From Nymphaea colorata (taxonomy: Eukaryota > Streptophyta > Magnoliopsida > Nymphaeales > Nymphaeaceae): a DNA stretch of 64,000 nucleotides. The position numbers were made by a program, and so were the translations under genes. Numbering within the stretch: position 1 is the first letter of the stretch; each line of letters starts with the position of its first letter. Where the stretch lies: positions 9,972,571-10,036,570 of the forward strand of contig NC_045151.1 of assembly GCF_008831285.2 (NCBI RefSeq). Reading direction: 5' to 3'. Below the pieces are notes generated by a model. The model did not search any database. It saw only the letters and a program-made list of their open reading frames with translations, and had not been told where the DNA came from. Of the stretch, positions 44,396 through 57,844 are shown one piece after another.

Positions 44396-46438
44396 AATTG
44401 TATCAAGTATGCATTGATACCTCCTAATTTTTATTTATTTATATACAAGTAACCCATTTAAAGTCTAAACCTCAAAGAATTAATGTCTCTTGTACAGAAT
44501 TTTCTTTTCTGGCTGTGTCATTGAAAACAGGATAAATATTTCACCTCTTTTAGGTTTGCTACATAGGCTTTTTTAAAGGAAGAAGTCGGAGCGGAAGGCT
44601 CCTGGCTTTTTCATTTAAAGATCCTTCACTTGCCGTATACGATAGAACTTCATCAAAACTCTATTAAGCCAATCAATGCCCCCTAAGTTCTTTGTATCGC
44701 AGTATTGTTGCAATTGTTAATGGTGTTAAGTTTTGATCTCTTCAATCTGTCACTTTCACGTATAAATTTGACTCACAAATATATTCAACTTAATTTCGCA
44801 CATAATTTTTTATTTTGAAAAACTTTAAGAATTTGAACCGCCCAATACCCGCCCATGACAAAACTCTATCCTCTTGCTCTTCTTCTCCATGTGCAGAGAG
44901 AGAGAAAGCGGGGAAGGGGCATAACGGCAACTCTTATCTTGAAAGCCCTAAAATTTTATCTAAAAGTATTAATGACTAAAATACCCTTAATATAATAGAA
45001 AAGGAATAGTTTTAAAATGGATAAAAAAAAGTATTATGAAAAGTAAAAAGACTGAAAAGTACATCTCATGATAAAAAAAATTCTAAAGTACCTCAACCCT
45101 CTCTTTTTGCGAGAGGTGTATATATTGGATGCATACAACTCGATCTACTTAGACTCCAACATTGACCAGCAGATAACATTCATTGATCAACTAAAGACGT
45201 GTTGTTCACACGATGTAGGTCCGACTTGGAGAAAGGGATATATATATATATATATATACATAAAACATAATTGATAGTCCCCATAAGGATTGCGGATATA
45301 TGACCTGGTCAAGTACCACACTAAACCATATAAAACAGCAACTAACAGTGGCTGGGTCCCAGCAGCACTTGTGTGGCCCATTATGAACATCGGTTGGGAA
45401 TTGGTCTATCAAGATTGAATGCACTGCCCGCTTAAACGATTCAAATGTTCCCACATGTCATGTTTGTCATGTCAATTTTTTTTGTTTTTTTTTTTGTCTT
45501 TTCCTTTCTTTCTTATAGAATATGACATTAACGTTTTATGTTTCCAGAAACCATTTCGATTAACTTCAACCCATATACTGAATTTTGTTTGGTTGAAGTA
45601 AATAATTAGAAATTAAATTATGGCAGGGAAAATAACTTTTTCTTCAAAAAATGTTAATTAAAATAAAGCTTTCTTTGTAAGCAAGAATTAATATGATTCA
45701 TTTAAGATTGAATCGAGAGGGTACTGGGCTAAAAATTTGGAGCTGAGAGGCAGGTAGTCACTCAAAATTACTCCAATTTTAAGGGCACCATTATTATATA
45801 CAAAATGCCCACACTTACCTATATGTACCGCCACTAGCACCAGAAGTGTGCTGGTGCTATTTGAGCCAATAAAACTATGCCGGACCTTTATGGGTCGGTT
45901 AACTGGTTCGACCCAGCCCATTGTCTAGCCCTAAAAAAAATCTTAGATCCTCAGCCACTAGCTCTTTTACAATTGTATTCTTGTAGAGCAAGTACAAACT
46001 AACCAGCTTTGTTTAAGCTAGTAATTTTGACTATAATACCTTCCAAACCAAACCATCTTTGGGTGGAACAGCTCCCTAACTATACATATTCAAATTGGAT
46101 TTTACCAACTCCAAATTATTACTCAAACTGTGTGACCCGAGAACTAACGCCAAACTTCTCAAGACCATATCATAGACGTTCCTGCGACAAGGAACTCAAT
46201 GTTCTTTGGATTATAAAACAAGGGGAAAACGCAAGAACCGGTTTAGACCTAACGGTTGAAAAAGCAAAATCTATTTAAGTTCACCGTCATACTCTAAACC
46301 TGTTTCTTGTTTTTCTTTGGGTGAGAACTGCACCTAAGTTGAGAGGCTTCGTTGCTCGTCTAGTGGCATAAAAATCTGCGGTAATATCTACCATCATCAC
46401 AGTCGATGCCTATTTTCACTTTTAGATAAGTACAACGG
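44396..46438. other. Intergenic, no gene seen
   Basis: AT-rich. A short (TA)n is at 45238-45256. No frame was convincing. Confidence 0.5.
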
Positions 46439-46612
46439 CAGGGGCGGAGCTAGGAATTTCTTAAATTATAGTTTCAAAATTTTGACAGCGGTTGAAATAT
46501 CATTTTTCAAAATTTTTATATAAAAAAAAAGAATTTTTTAATTTTTTTTTTTTTTTTAGAAGAGGCCAGCGACCGTGCCAGCCCACCCTTGGTTCTACCC
46601 CTAGGTAGTGGC
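46439..46612 (+). repeat. GGGGCGGA-type MITE-like repeat, copy 2
   Basis: Starts CAGGGGCGGAGCTAGGAATT. It shares AAATATCATTTTTCAAAATTTTTATATA and the following T-run with the copy at 57845, and ends TTGGTTCTACCCCTAG. Confidence 0.65.
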
Positions 46613-46812
46613 GATTGGGTTTGAGGCAACCGCAAACCTATTTAAGAGAACCAGCTGTATCAGTTGGTCCCAAAAACAGAACTTCATGTAGATATGTACA
46701 GTCCAATTCAAATTAATCAGCAGATGAAAAGAGCTGCATTGAGCCCAGTCGGCCTGTGGCTGGTCTGGCCGGCCAGCGATACAATGTGGATCGGCTGACA
46801 CGCACAGTCTTT

Positions 46813-46990
46813 CACCAGGGGGGACCTTCACCCCTTATTATTATTATTATTTTTTTTAAATACATACAGTTTTAAAAAATTTCATCTAACCTGATATAAA
46901 ATTTTAAAAAATTAATATTTCGGCTTTCGTTAAAATTTCAAAACTATATTTCAGTTCTTTTAGCAAAAAAAATTCTGATTCCAGTTTAAT
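46813..46990 (-). repeat. GGGGCGGA-type repeat, partial reverse copy
   Basis: On the minus strand it reads GTTTTGAAATTTTAACGAAAGCCGAAATATTAATTT-like words (the family centre) and ends in a run leading to AAGGGGTGAAGGTCCCCC. It is the family's centre and one end in opposite orientation, 200 bp from copy 2. Confidence 0.45.
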
Positions 46991-46999
46991 AATACTGCC

Positions 47000-48480
47000 C
47001 CGTCTCCATTTCATCCACATAACTATGAAGTGTTATCGATGGTGTGAATGACAATAGGGGATAATATAATTAGAGTTTTAGAAAGTCACATTGTCATGTT
47101 GAATCTTTCGGTTGCTGTGCCAATAAAAAGATCTGATTCCAATTTTCACGTGCTTAGGTAGACTGAAGTTTTAACTATTTACAACTATTGAGATGACAGG
47201 GAAAGATCATAGGAGAGAAAAAGGATGAGCCTAACTAAACGAGTCACCTGTCTCTTTTTCAAGATCCACCTCCCGAAGTTCTTACCTTCGCCGGGAAAAG
47301 GTTTTCGTTCACAATTATAGACTAGAATTTTTTTTTTCATGAAACACTAACCATATAGTTAACAATTTTTCGATTGGCCATAAGGTAGAGTTACCTGAGT
47401 CTCTTGACGTTGTCTTGTGTAACTTGACTCAAATTCACCTAAGTTCAACCACTAATGTAAACATTAGATATGCCCTATGAAACCCCCACGTATATTATGT
47501 CACACCAAATTGACAGTATGTTATATTTATTTTAGATCTTGACGCAGTCTAGAAGCAATGAGGTTCATCTCCCCTTTGCTCGGCTCTCATGCACTTGTAT
47601 CTAGCAGCGTAAATGATTTGGATTTGCCACACATCCAGCCTTTATTGTCGAAGACTTGACCGGTGAATTGGGGTGAAAATTTCCGTTTTTGTAAAGCCAA
47701 AATTAAGATGTTAATAATATAAGGATCGACTTTTCGTTTAATCCGGCCAGACTTTTAGCGGATCTCAGTCGGATATCATGCTCAAATTCATACTTGACTT
47801 GGCCATGAAAATGCATAATGACTAATTAGTATCTGGATTTGATTTTTTTTTTTTTTGTCGCATCCAGCTAAATAGTTATAAAGTCAAATTGGTAAATGAA
47901 TACAGCTAAGTGGTTTCAAAGACAAAATAGAAAGCTAGTTAATTATAAAAAGGAAGAGGCTGATGTATTCGCTGATCTATTTTATTCGAAGTCTATTATA
48001 TGATCTTCTCGAGAAACTTCGGGCTTTCTAAAATAATATTGGCAGTTTGAAAAATATCAAACTATTAAGTATGACACTTAAGCTAGAAAGTGTATTGTGA
48101 GACTACGAATGCTTGAAAATCATCACCTCGGATGACTTCGTCTTTCGTAGACATTAATAATAATAACGATAGCGGAATTAAAAAAAATATCCTAAAAACC
48201 GTCTAAAGCATTTTGATTGAAGAAGCACTTGTATATGCTTAAATGATAATCAAAACCATATGATATTAAAACAAATCAATAAGAAACTCTTCTGATGACA
48301 AAATCAAATTTCTAAATGAACACTAGTTTTTTTTGCTGTCGACAACACTGTTCTTACGCTTTTGATACAATCTCAACCTTTTTTTTCTTCGTCTGCTTGG
48401 AAAACAAAAGAAAATGAATCAATGTCCAAGAAAGACTAGTCATCGGATTCTGTGGTCATTTACCGGATCCCAGGCCTAAC
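47000..48480. other. AT-rich spacer upstream of the RBR gene, no gene seen
   Basis: No convincing frame or repeat was recognised. Confidence 0.55.
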
Positions 48481-48499
48481 ACTGACCTACATTAATAAC

Positions 48500-48948
48500 T
48501 GATTGTTCTACCCTACTGCCCCCGCCCCCTCTCCCACTCCCACTCCCTCCATCTTCCTCCCCTCCCTTGAAAGCAAGAAGGCGGGTACGCCCTCCCCTGT
48601 ACTCTCCTCTGAATAAGTGCACGCACAGAGGGCAGAGAGAAAGGAGGACGAGGGGGAAAAAGGAGTTTCACATGACAACCTTCCTTCCCTTGGAAGGAAA
48701 CAAAGGAAAAAGCTAGGGCTGTTCTTGTTCAGAATCTTAGAAATTCCCACCAGAAGAAGGGAGAAAAATGGAGAAAGAAACCAAGAGGAACTGGTGGTGT
48801 TGATGGCCAACATGGGCATGCTTGATCCGTCATGTGTTCTTGGTTTGAGGTTGGAAATAGATGCCTCCTTCACCCGTAAGGAGACCCCAGAAAGTCTTAT
48901 TGATCGACAGCAAGTATAGGATCTTGTAGTGGTGGTGGGCTAAGACAG
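48500..48948 (+). promoter_or_regulatory. Core promoter and 5' UTR of the RBR gene, by position
   Basis: A CT-rich stretch (48513-48605, many CCCTCCC and CTCCC words) typical of plant initiator and leader regions lies 350-440 bp before the start codon. The rest is purine-rich leader. It holds the upstream ORF at 48803-48919. Exact transcription start unknown. Confidence 0.4.
48803..48919 (+). other. Upstream ORF, 38 codons, before the RBR start codon
   Basis: ATG at 48803 opens a frame beginning MANMGMLDPSC and ending at a TAG at 48917-48919, 29 bp before the main ATG. If the leader is unspliced here, ribosomes meet this ATG first. It could alternatively be part of a leader intron. Confidence 0.4.
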
Positions 48949-49383
48949 ATGCCGGGTCTTGAACGAACAAGTTCTGGGTCTTGTGGGAGCGGGAGGTTGG
49001 AAGAGGAAGATGACGAGTTTAGAAGCTGTTCTGCGGAGGATGACGAGTGGAGGGACGCGGTGGAGTTCGTAGATGACTGTCTCGCCAAGAAATGCTTTCA
49101 TGGGGTCGAAGGTTCCTGCGAATCGGCTGCCGGGGAGGGCTATTGCAGGCTCTACTTCAAAGGGGTATCTGTTGGACCTGAGGCCGAGAGCGTTTCGGCA
49201 ATTGGGGTCGTCCTGCAAGTGGCATCAGAGGATTCTCCTGTGCAAGTTCAGAAGAAGCTCGATTTCTACGTTGAGGAGTCTGTGGTCGAACATCTCGCGT
49301 TGCTGGACGGACTGTTGGCTGCGCTCCAGAACGGCATGCACCGGATTTCGGCGTTCACGGACTCGGAGGTGGTCTATGATCTG
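48949..49383 (+). CDS. RBR gene exon 1
   Basis: 145 codons from MPGLERTSSG to 'DSEVVYDL', ending CTG/GTGAGC in phase 0. It codes the acidic head and most of the RNase H-like domain. Confidence 0.88.
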
Positions 49384-52300
49384 GTGAGCTTTTCGAATTT
49401 TGAATGCCTCTTTCTTCCATTTTGTTCTTTCATTCGTTGTTTAAGGTTAGGTTTCCTGAATGGACATAGCCAACATGGGTGGTGTTCTTCGACACTTTCT
49501 GTTTATCTGTATTAATAGATCCCATGCTGTGAAGAAAAAAAGAAAGAAAGAAAGGGGATTTGATATTACAAATCCGTGATGTGTGTAAGATTAGAATTTT
49601 TTTTTTTCCCTTTGTGGGGGATGAAAGCTCATTCGTCGCAGAGTTAAGTACTGAATCTGTGTTTGGTGGAAGTGAGGGAAGACACCCTCCCTGCTTTAGT
49701 TAAGACTTGATAATATGTTAGTTCACTTCCCGTGCCGTGATACCTGACATGGTTCCAACTTACGGAATCTAGTTTCCATTCAACGAACCAGAAGTTTTTG
49801 GTTACTCGATAAAGTAATGGTTCATCAAGTTGTTGACCATGACAGCAGCCGAATTTTTTGGACAGGTAAAGAGAATGGTATTATTCTATTGATGATCACA
49901 TGGAGATATTATTAACTTTTATTAAATATGGGCAGATTGCGAAGTCCGAGATGGCGGAAAATCAGCTGTTAGTGGCGCTTAAGCAGAGAATTTTGGAGCA
50001 CGCCAGTAAGTTGGAAGCATTCGTTCTGGAACTCGTACCCAGCCGTGAACTCAAGGCACCTCTGAAATTGGCTCGAGAAGCGATCGGTGTGGCTTGTTTG
50101 TCTGTAGACGGCTTGCTTGGAGATTCAGATTGTCCCATCTGCTGTGAGGAGAAAGAGCCATGGCAGTTGATTTCTATTGGCTGCTTCCACAAATTTTGCA
50201 CACACTGCATGGTAAAATATGTCGATGGAAGGTTAAGATCTGCACAGATTCCTATTAGGTGTCCGCAACTAAGATGTAAGCATTACATCTCCGCTAAGGA
50301 GTGCAAATCCTTTCTGCCGGCTGCTTCTTATAAATCTCTCCTAAAAGCACTGTCGGAAGCAAACATTCTTAGCACGGACAAAGTTTCCTGTCCATTTCCA
50401 AACTGTTCATATGTGCTTAGCACAAACTATGTTTTACCTGTGAATACAAGTTCAGCTAACCAATCAGAGATCAACAACGTTCTTTGTATCCAGTGCCCAG
50501 AGTGTCAAAGGTCATTTTGTCTTAGATGTGCTGTGCCATGGCATCCATCGATGAGTTGTGATGAATACCATAACCTTCATATGGAGGATGGTAGATATTT
50601 TAACTTTCCCAGGAGAGAAAGGGATGTAGGAGATGCTGCACTTGATGAATTAGCAAATAATAATAATTGGACACGTTGCCAGCAGTGTGGCCAGATGATC
50701 GAGCTTACCCAGGGTTGCTACCACATGATCTGCTGGTAAGTTGAATCCGTCTGTATAATTAAAGACCATCTTAATCCTGTTAGTAACGTTTTACATGTTA
50801 TTCTTACTCCGTTGGGTATTTGTGGCTGTGCTGTTAAACGGCAATTTGAGATTGTTGTATAGCATAATAGCTTGTGCCTGTTCATGCGTGCACTGTATAT
50901 TTAGCTTGTGTGATTGTGTGTTTGCAGATGTGTTCTGTATTATCAGTACATTCTTTAACTGGAAATTATGAAAAGGCTCTTTGACAATGCTGTTAGAAAG
51001 TCTCTTCCATAATTTCTTTATGCCAAACTTTTTCAATCTTGATCGATTAAAGAAATCTCACAAGAAATCATAATTATGATACTTGAATTTGGATATCTTT
51101 GTTCCACTTTGATTATGTTTCTTGTCATTATACTTGGAGCCTGATGCTTAATATCCCTATGATATTGAGGATTCATATTTCTGTGTACAGCATGAACTTA
51201 TAATTTATTCATTGTTCTTGCATAAGCACGTCCCATTATTAGAATGAAAATGGATCTTTGCAAATCTGTGGTTAGAATAGCTGCAGTATGGAAAATGTAC
51301 GTCAGTTGCTTATAATCTTATAGCGTATGCACAAAATGAATCTGAAATTTGTTCTTCGTGGTTTGGTATTCACACATGGAGTGGCCATGGGGTGTAGAAT
51401 GGATTTTCTTTGCTGTTTCATTCAAACCGAAGAGTTTGAAGCTATATAAACTGGTTATGTGGGAATGGCTGGCAAACCCATGTTGGTACAGCAGTTTCTA
51501 GATGCAGGTATGCTGGACCATTTTGGTACTTTTGGATAGGATCTGCCTCAGACCCAGTTTGATGATTCGATCCAAATTTTCAAGTGAAAGGCTCAGCCTT
51601 CCATGTTTCTTTGCCTTCGTTCTTAACATTAATTGAATGGTTTTATATGTATGAACTATTGAACTTTTAAACTATGTTGTCGACACATTACTAATGAATT
51701 TATGAACTGATTTTCTTCAGTTTCGTGGATCCTGCATGAAATATATATATCTTTTGAGGCATTTTTTTTCGATTGTTTAATAGCTTTTTTATATAGAAAT
51801 CTCCAAAGAGCAATTGTTGACCAATTCTCTGAATTTTTAACTTGTAGTATTACTTTGGTTGTTTAAAAATTTACATCTTCCATGTATTGTTACACATGCA
51901 TATAGTATGCTTCTTATTGTGTAATTGCATTTGTTTCTGGTTTCATTTGCACATGTATCTTTGTAAAATGTATACTTAATAACCATTAATAATTAGTAAG
52001 AGGCCTTTCAAGTCCATGTAGATGGAAATCAGGACTGGGAAAATCTACCCCAGTTTTGTTCATGACAGAAAGGTATGCCTTGTTTTAGTTAAGTTTTATG
52101 TTTAATAGGATTTATCAAGTTTTCAGATCTCACTTCAGATAAAGAGGAAATGTATATTTGCATCGACATCGTATATTTGACATCATCAATAGTGAAAAAT
52201 ATCTGAACTAATGTTCCAATTAGTTGGAGCCTAAAAAATGCTCCAAGGTCAAGCGTTTCTCAAGGTGGCAGTTAAAAAAATCTTTGATTAGTGTTGCATG

Positions 52301-53204
52301 TTGTTTTCCTCAGAAGCAAAACTGTTAATTTCTAGTTATTAACAATTCTGCTGTGTGTTTTAGGATCTTTGGTAGAAGCAATTATGTGTATATGCTATAG
52401 ATGACAAAGTGTAATGGCAAAGGTACAAACACACCGCTTGTCAATGTCAATACCCTGTTTACAAAGTTCCATGCAAATGATAAGCAGTCCAACCATGAAA
52501 GGTAGAGTAGATTTCCTGTTGTGGCAAAGAACATTCAGTGGTCAAACATAAATGGACTAGAGGATTTCTCTCATAACTTATCGATTCAGTGGATACTGAA
52601 GAAATCTTAATAGGCAATTTGGTTTGATGATCTTCATGTGCAATGTCTGCACATTTGGGTGTGTATCTGTGGCTGTTACCTTCAGCTAATGTTGTTTAGT
52701 TCAGCTATTATGTGGTTAGATGGTAGTCTTAAAGATAGCGCAACTGCTTTTCCGTTCTTATAGAAACCTAATATGTTCCTTTTTCTGCCAAACAACTGAA
52801 CCTTAGATGGTGCTGGAGCACAACTAACTTTTTATAAACCTTGCAGGTGTGGCCATGAGTTCTGCTATGCGTGTGGTGCTGAATACAGGGATAATCAGCA
52901 GACTTGTCAATGCATCTTCTGGGATGAGGACCACACAGTTAGTGACTCTCAAGAATCAGAATCCTGGAACTGGGCTCACCTTGATGAGCATCTTACCTTA
53001 ACTGATTTTTATACAGAATATGAGCTTTCCCAGTTGCAATTAATTCAGAAGTTCCTTGCTGGTGGTTTTGATTTTAATGACCTCCCCTGTCAACCTCCAT
53101 CTCAAACAAAGATGGATCCGTATGTTGACACGATAAAGGAACTTCCCTGGCTTGAAAGGTTTGTATCTGTAATTAGTGATTCTTATGATGACTATGCTCA
53201 CTGA
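48949..53204 (+). CDS. RBR-type E3 ubiquitin ligase with N-terminal RNase H-like domain, 530 aa
   Basis: The product takes ubiquitin from an E2 onto its own cysteine and then passes it to a substrate. Exons 48949-49383, 49936-50735 and 52847-53204 join in frame with GT-AG introns. Residues 1-60 are acidic and low-complexity. Residues 66-145 and beyond form an RNase H-like (RVT_3) fold in which the first acidic residue is Lys (K71) while E114 and D138 remain, so it is probably not a nuclease. RING1 has C211, C214, C228, H230, C233, C236, C254, C259. The in-between domain has C297, C302, C332, C335, C340, C343, H348, C353. RING2 starts C393/C396, with C406 in 'GCYHMIC' as the predicted catalytic cysteine. 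The C-terminus is acidic and ends SYDDYAH. It appears intact and is like the plant RBR proteins annotated 'RING/U-box, C6HC zinc finger'. Confidence 0.93.
49936..50735 (+). CDS. RBR gene exon 2
   Basis: 800 bp from ATGGGCAG acceptor to TGCTG/GTAAGT donor. It begins 'IAKSEMAENQLLVALKQRIL' and codes the rest of the RNase H-like domain, RING1, the IBR and the first part of RING2, including the predicted catalytic C406. Confidence 0.92.
52847..53204 (+). CDS. RBR gene exon 3
   Basis: 358 bp from a CCTTGCAG acceptor to the TGA at 53202-53204. The first base completes a Trp codon, then 'CGHEFCYACGAEYRDNQQ' closes RING2. An acidic tail follows. Intron 2 before it is 2.1 kb and shows no transposon. 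Confidence 0.92.
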
Positions 53205-56200
53205 ATCACTGGAACCATGGTACTTTGTTAATAACTTGAAACATCCTTTTTCTCTTCCACGCTTTTCCTTGTTGCATATTAAAGTATGGTGAAGTAGCGG
53301 CTGCCATTTCTGATGTCATTTCTAGCTTCTGTGCCTGCAATTATTGGGAGAATCGAATGCCGATCTCCTAACCCCACGGGCCGTCAAATACAAGATGCAA
53401 CACTTACTTTCTAGGAATTGACGAACGGACCTTGAAACCCAGCATAAGAAATCCAGGACTTTCTTTCTAGTACTAGAGAAGAGACTCATCTTTCTTCCAC
53501 CATCGGTGCTTTCAGGAATACATATTACTTCAACCTTCACCATGGGATTGTCAGTTCGTATACCATATTTTTAGGCCCTTTGCTATATTTGGTTGTGGAT
53601 TCCAAAACAATGTTGATGGTCTAGGTTTCGTGGCTCTTTCATGGTGCGTAAACTTTTTGTTGAAGATGCAAATGGGCCTGATCATGTGGCTGTGATTATG
53701 GTTTCTTTAGCCTTCGTGTATCCAATTTTAGATCCGGCTACGTGCAGATTTAAGCTTCCTGAATCCTGCCAATTTGCATCCTATTCGGAACGGACAAAGT
53801 GGAGAGTGATCATTCTCTCCTTTTTTGACGTGCATACTTGGGTCATAACCAGCTTGAGGAATGATTTTTGGTACAGTCATATGTTGGTAAAGGAGGGTTG
53901 AAGAAGGCTTCTATTGTTGAAGATCCAGAAATGTTGTTCTCCTGCACTATACCTACTGGCAGTCGTCTTAGCATATTGATATAGTCATTGATGGCTGATC
54001 CATGTTTGAAGCTTAAGCCCATGCTCATGAAGCATTGCAATAAATTGGATCTTGACCTACGCTCATGTTCAAGGGAGAGAAGTTAAAAACTTGAGGTATC
54101 CTGACCACCTTGAAAATGCAAAGTGGAATACGCCAACTCCATCCCAGACATTGACTGCTGAGTAGTAAGAGAGATAGGATTGACAACTTAAGAGAGGATT
54201 GCTGTTGGTTGATATCTGAGAAATCAAACAAGAAGCTCTCATCTTTGCCATTGCCCACACTAGCTCACAAAAGATACCATAGTTCTGGATTGGTACATCC
54301 ATAATTTTTATTTATTTGTATACAGGTGCTCCTTAAACTTTAAAATCTAAACCGTTAGTGCTCCTTAGCCAAAATTTCTGGCTTCACCATTGTAGGGGTC
54401 ATATGGAGCAGCAGTTGGGAATTGCAAGTGAGCTAGCAGACGCGCGTGCATTGGAGAAACGATTTTCCTTATACTGCCCAAAAATTATGAGAATGCGCAT
54501 CCAGATTTTGTCATATTTACATACAGCCCCTCACCTTTCAAATTTTACTTATTACAGGCCTAAGTTAATGAAAATATCTTCCAAAAGCTGGCTGATTTTT
54601 TTTTCCCAAACAAAAAAAAAAAGAGGCACCAAGGCCATCTCCATTCCTGTGGAAGGATACATGAAAGTTCCTCTTTCTTCCTTGGGTAGTCACTTGCTTT
54701 ACTTGCGAAAAAATGTCCTTGAAGTGAGAACCTTTGACGAGCTTTGTTAAGAGTTAATGTTATAAAAATCAAATCCTAACTCGAATCAGCCTGGCAGTTG
54801 ATTCAGTGAAAGTGCCGATTTGTCTGCAGTAGTTACGAATTGACCAAAAAAAAAATTATATATTTATTCTTTGAAACGGTAAAATGAGAAGATATAAAAT
54901 TAACTAACCAGCCCTAAAAATATCTAAAGTCGTTGGAACCTTGACATTGCATGTTTTCTAATTGTTAGTGTGCATCAACTTTTATAGGTTATGCACGTCG
55001 ATGACCATGAGCAGGTGATGATCATATCCTACTAGGTTTTTTTTTTTAAGCATTTGGTAAAGAATATGTCTATCATTATAAATAGCTACCTAATTCTTCT
55101 TGCGGCTTCCTTGTGTATCATAGTTTGTTCTTCTTGCGTGTGTGTTTTTTTGTTATGCTTAAACTGTTGGTGTGGATGAAGACATTTCATTTGATATAGT
55201 ATATCTATAATCTGGCATATCTGAACATTCGAGTCCCAATACACTGACAACTACAACTAAAGTGTTGGGCATTCATCATTTATAGTCCAAAGGAGCAGCT
55301 TCTACAAAAAATTAAATTGAACACTGAAATTTTGCCATAGCACCAGTTTGACCAACTTTACTACCCCATGGCATGTTAAATGGAGATAAACCAAAGATTG
55401 CATATGCTTCCACACCATAAGTAGGGCGTGTTCGCACTAATGGGAGTGTCTGGGAAAAAGCGGCTGAAAATTGGATAAATTCATTTCCATGTGTATAAAC
55501 TTAAATTCAAGATACGAAACCTACATTTAGAATTCATATGTGTAAGCAACGACATGAGATGATTTCAAAACTTGGAAAGGTAAGCAAGAACCTTAGTAAC
55601 TTACAGATGAACTTTTCCTTTGGAAATATGAGGCATTGGATCATCAAAAAAGGCTCTAAAATTATCATTTTCAAGATGAAATTAATTTCCATATAAGAGT
55701 TCTTGATTATCAATCTAATTGATTGCTTCGAATAAGTTCATATATATATTACTCTTAAGGTCAGTGTTATTATCGGCTTAAAGAAAAACATGAAGAAAAA
55801 TATATAAACAAATACTAGATCGCCACATCCATTATGATCAAGCGCATGAACCAATGAATCAAATCGGACCATTTGTGAGGCCAATTAAGACCACTCCCTA
55901 AAGTCATACAAATTAATCTACGGTAAAGGTTATTGAAAGCCAAAGAATGGGATGCCTCATGATTAAGTACATGGCCTGTAGAGCCAGACACATGCAAAGT
56001 CATAACAAATAGTCTAACAGCTCCAACCAGAGAAGGATCGGACCATAGTAACGAATTAGACTGCATTGCAGAGGATGGGGCCGACGTCCACAGAGAATTA
56101 GCCCATGAGGAAACCACGAACAAAGAACCAACAACGAACATAAATAATCAGACCTGCAACTAAGGCTAGGCATCGGAACTACCCAAGCCCCATTTGATGG

Positions 56201-56302
56201 CCGGGGCCTATCCTGCCTGCCATAGATTTGACTCGACCTGGTCCAATTTTAATAAAATTTAACAAAAAAATACAATATGTATGTCATACATACAAATATA
56301 AA

Positions 56303-56352
<50 letters not shown>

Positions 56353-56379
56353 TAGTAATAATATATTTCATTGAGACTC
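53205..56379. other. 3' flank of the RBR gene and spacer, no gene seen
   Basis: Contains the unmarked 3' UTR of the RBR gene and then AT-rich sequence. Some frames of 60-130 codons occur on both strands (for example 53641-53901 and 55815-56141 minus), but none carries a recognisable motif. Confidence 0.5.
56304..56347. repeat. (AT)n microsatellite
   Basis: About 22 uninterrupted AT units. Confidence 0.95.
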
Positions 56380-57844
56380 GGCCCAGCCCAATGTTGGTCC
56401 GGGCCCGATTCACTGGTATGCCCGGTTCGGCTTGAGCCCACTTTTACAGCATGGGCCTACCCCGAACGCCCAACAGGCCCGGAGAGGGCAGTATCGAGTC
56501 CAGGGGACTGAAGGCTGCAGCAACATCCCACAGTGGCTGGGACTAGCAGCAACGTAGGTATGTGCATTAATGGGCTGCATATGCCAAATCACAAGGAGTG
56601 GTGGAAGATTGAAAACGAGGATGTGAAGGAGAGGTGCCACGACTTGACCTAAAGAAAGGACCAAGAGGTGCCACGACTTGACCTAGAGAAAAGACTGTGT
56701 TTAGCAGCCCTGTGTCAAACCTTCTAGGTAGGTCCCGGGGTGTACGTCCCAAACTGGTCCACTTAGAGGAGCCTAGGAAGCACGGGGGCTTGGCTGGCCA
56801 AAGGCGAGACTTACTGCATCTAGGCAGCCCAAACAGGTATTACAAGGCTTAAGGCTTTGGCTGAATAGGGCCTTGCACTTGGCTAGGCATTGTGTGTGTT
56901 GGGCCGAGGAGGTCCAAGCATGACCCAATACAAGTCATGGCCTGGCAGTGGCCTGACCCTCCGAGGGCATGGTCCTGCTCTCGGGGTCCGTCGAACTGGT
57001 ATGATATGATAAGCCGAGGGTAGAGTTGCATTGGGCATGTTCAACCTTGCCCTCGGGCTCTATGTAGGCCATTTGAGAAACTTGGCTGAGGGAAAGTCTT
57101 GAAATCTAGATGGCCTATAGGGATCCAGAGAAAGACTAGTTGGGTCTTTTGGGCGAGCAGAGGTGGTGGCTTGTACACAATTGTGTGTCAGTTTGCAGTG
57201 TGTGTTAAGTATGGTGCAAGGTGGAGGGCCAAAATCACTAGGACTTCTGAGCCCACTAGTTCATAATAAATGTGCTTCTATCCATCAGAGGGCCCTGGTG
57301 CATGCTGGAATTGCACCATTGACGAGTTAAATCTCATCCCAACATGGAGATTTCAAGCACTATTTTAAGCCAGTTGGGTTAGCCAAATTCAATTTAGAAT
57401 TTTGACAAGAGATAGAAGGATAGAGACGAGGATGAATCTCTCAAATGAGAGCCAAGGCAAATTCATTTCAAGCCGAAAAGAGTTCTTGTCTTACATATTT
57501 ATAGAGAAGCGGCAATAAGAAACTAAGAATTTATTCCAGCAAATCAAAATTGACATGCGCTTGAGCTAATCAAATGAGAATCAAATGCATCTCTCGTCTT
57601 CAAAAAGGAATTTTGGTGGAAACTTCTCCTCTCCATGCCTGTGGGAGCTTGAAGGCCAAAAACTGTGAAGTCCAATAGGAATTCAGCATGTGAAAAGTAT
57701 CCTATGTCCCTTTCGTAGCTCGATCTCTTCTTTGGGCATGCACATGAGGTATTTTGCTTCAAGAGCTTCGCCCAAAATGAAACTCCACGAACTACTTGGA
57801 GGGTGGCATGGTGTGGTGCTATGGTCGAGTATAGGTAGGGCAAC
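56380..57844. other. GC-richer spacer, probably old LTR sequence
   Basis: Base composition is higher in G and C than around it. A 35-bp unit GGTGCCACGACTTGACCTA is doubled at about 56633-56690. No domain was recognised. It could be LTR or leader of the minus-strand gypsy at 58336, but this was not shown. Confidence 0.35.

Noticed and set aside
48617-48919. 100-codon frame as an alternative N-terminus of the RBR protein
   Set aside because: It ends at a stop before the main ATG and is in another frame. Only its last 38 codons are kept, as an upstream ORF.
49900-49935. Met-initiated start of the RBR ORF at 49900
   Set aside because: This part is intron 1. The acceptor at 49935 joins exon 1 in frame, and the RNase H-like domain needs exon 1.
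53641-54302. Several 65-86-codon frames on both strands after the RBR gene
   Set aside because: They overlap on opposite strands and have no recognisable domain.
55815-56141. 108-codon minus-strand ORF
   Set aside because: No motif, no plausible exon signals, and no neighbour supporting a gene.
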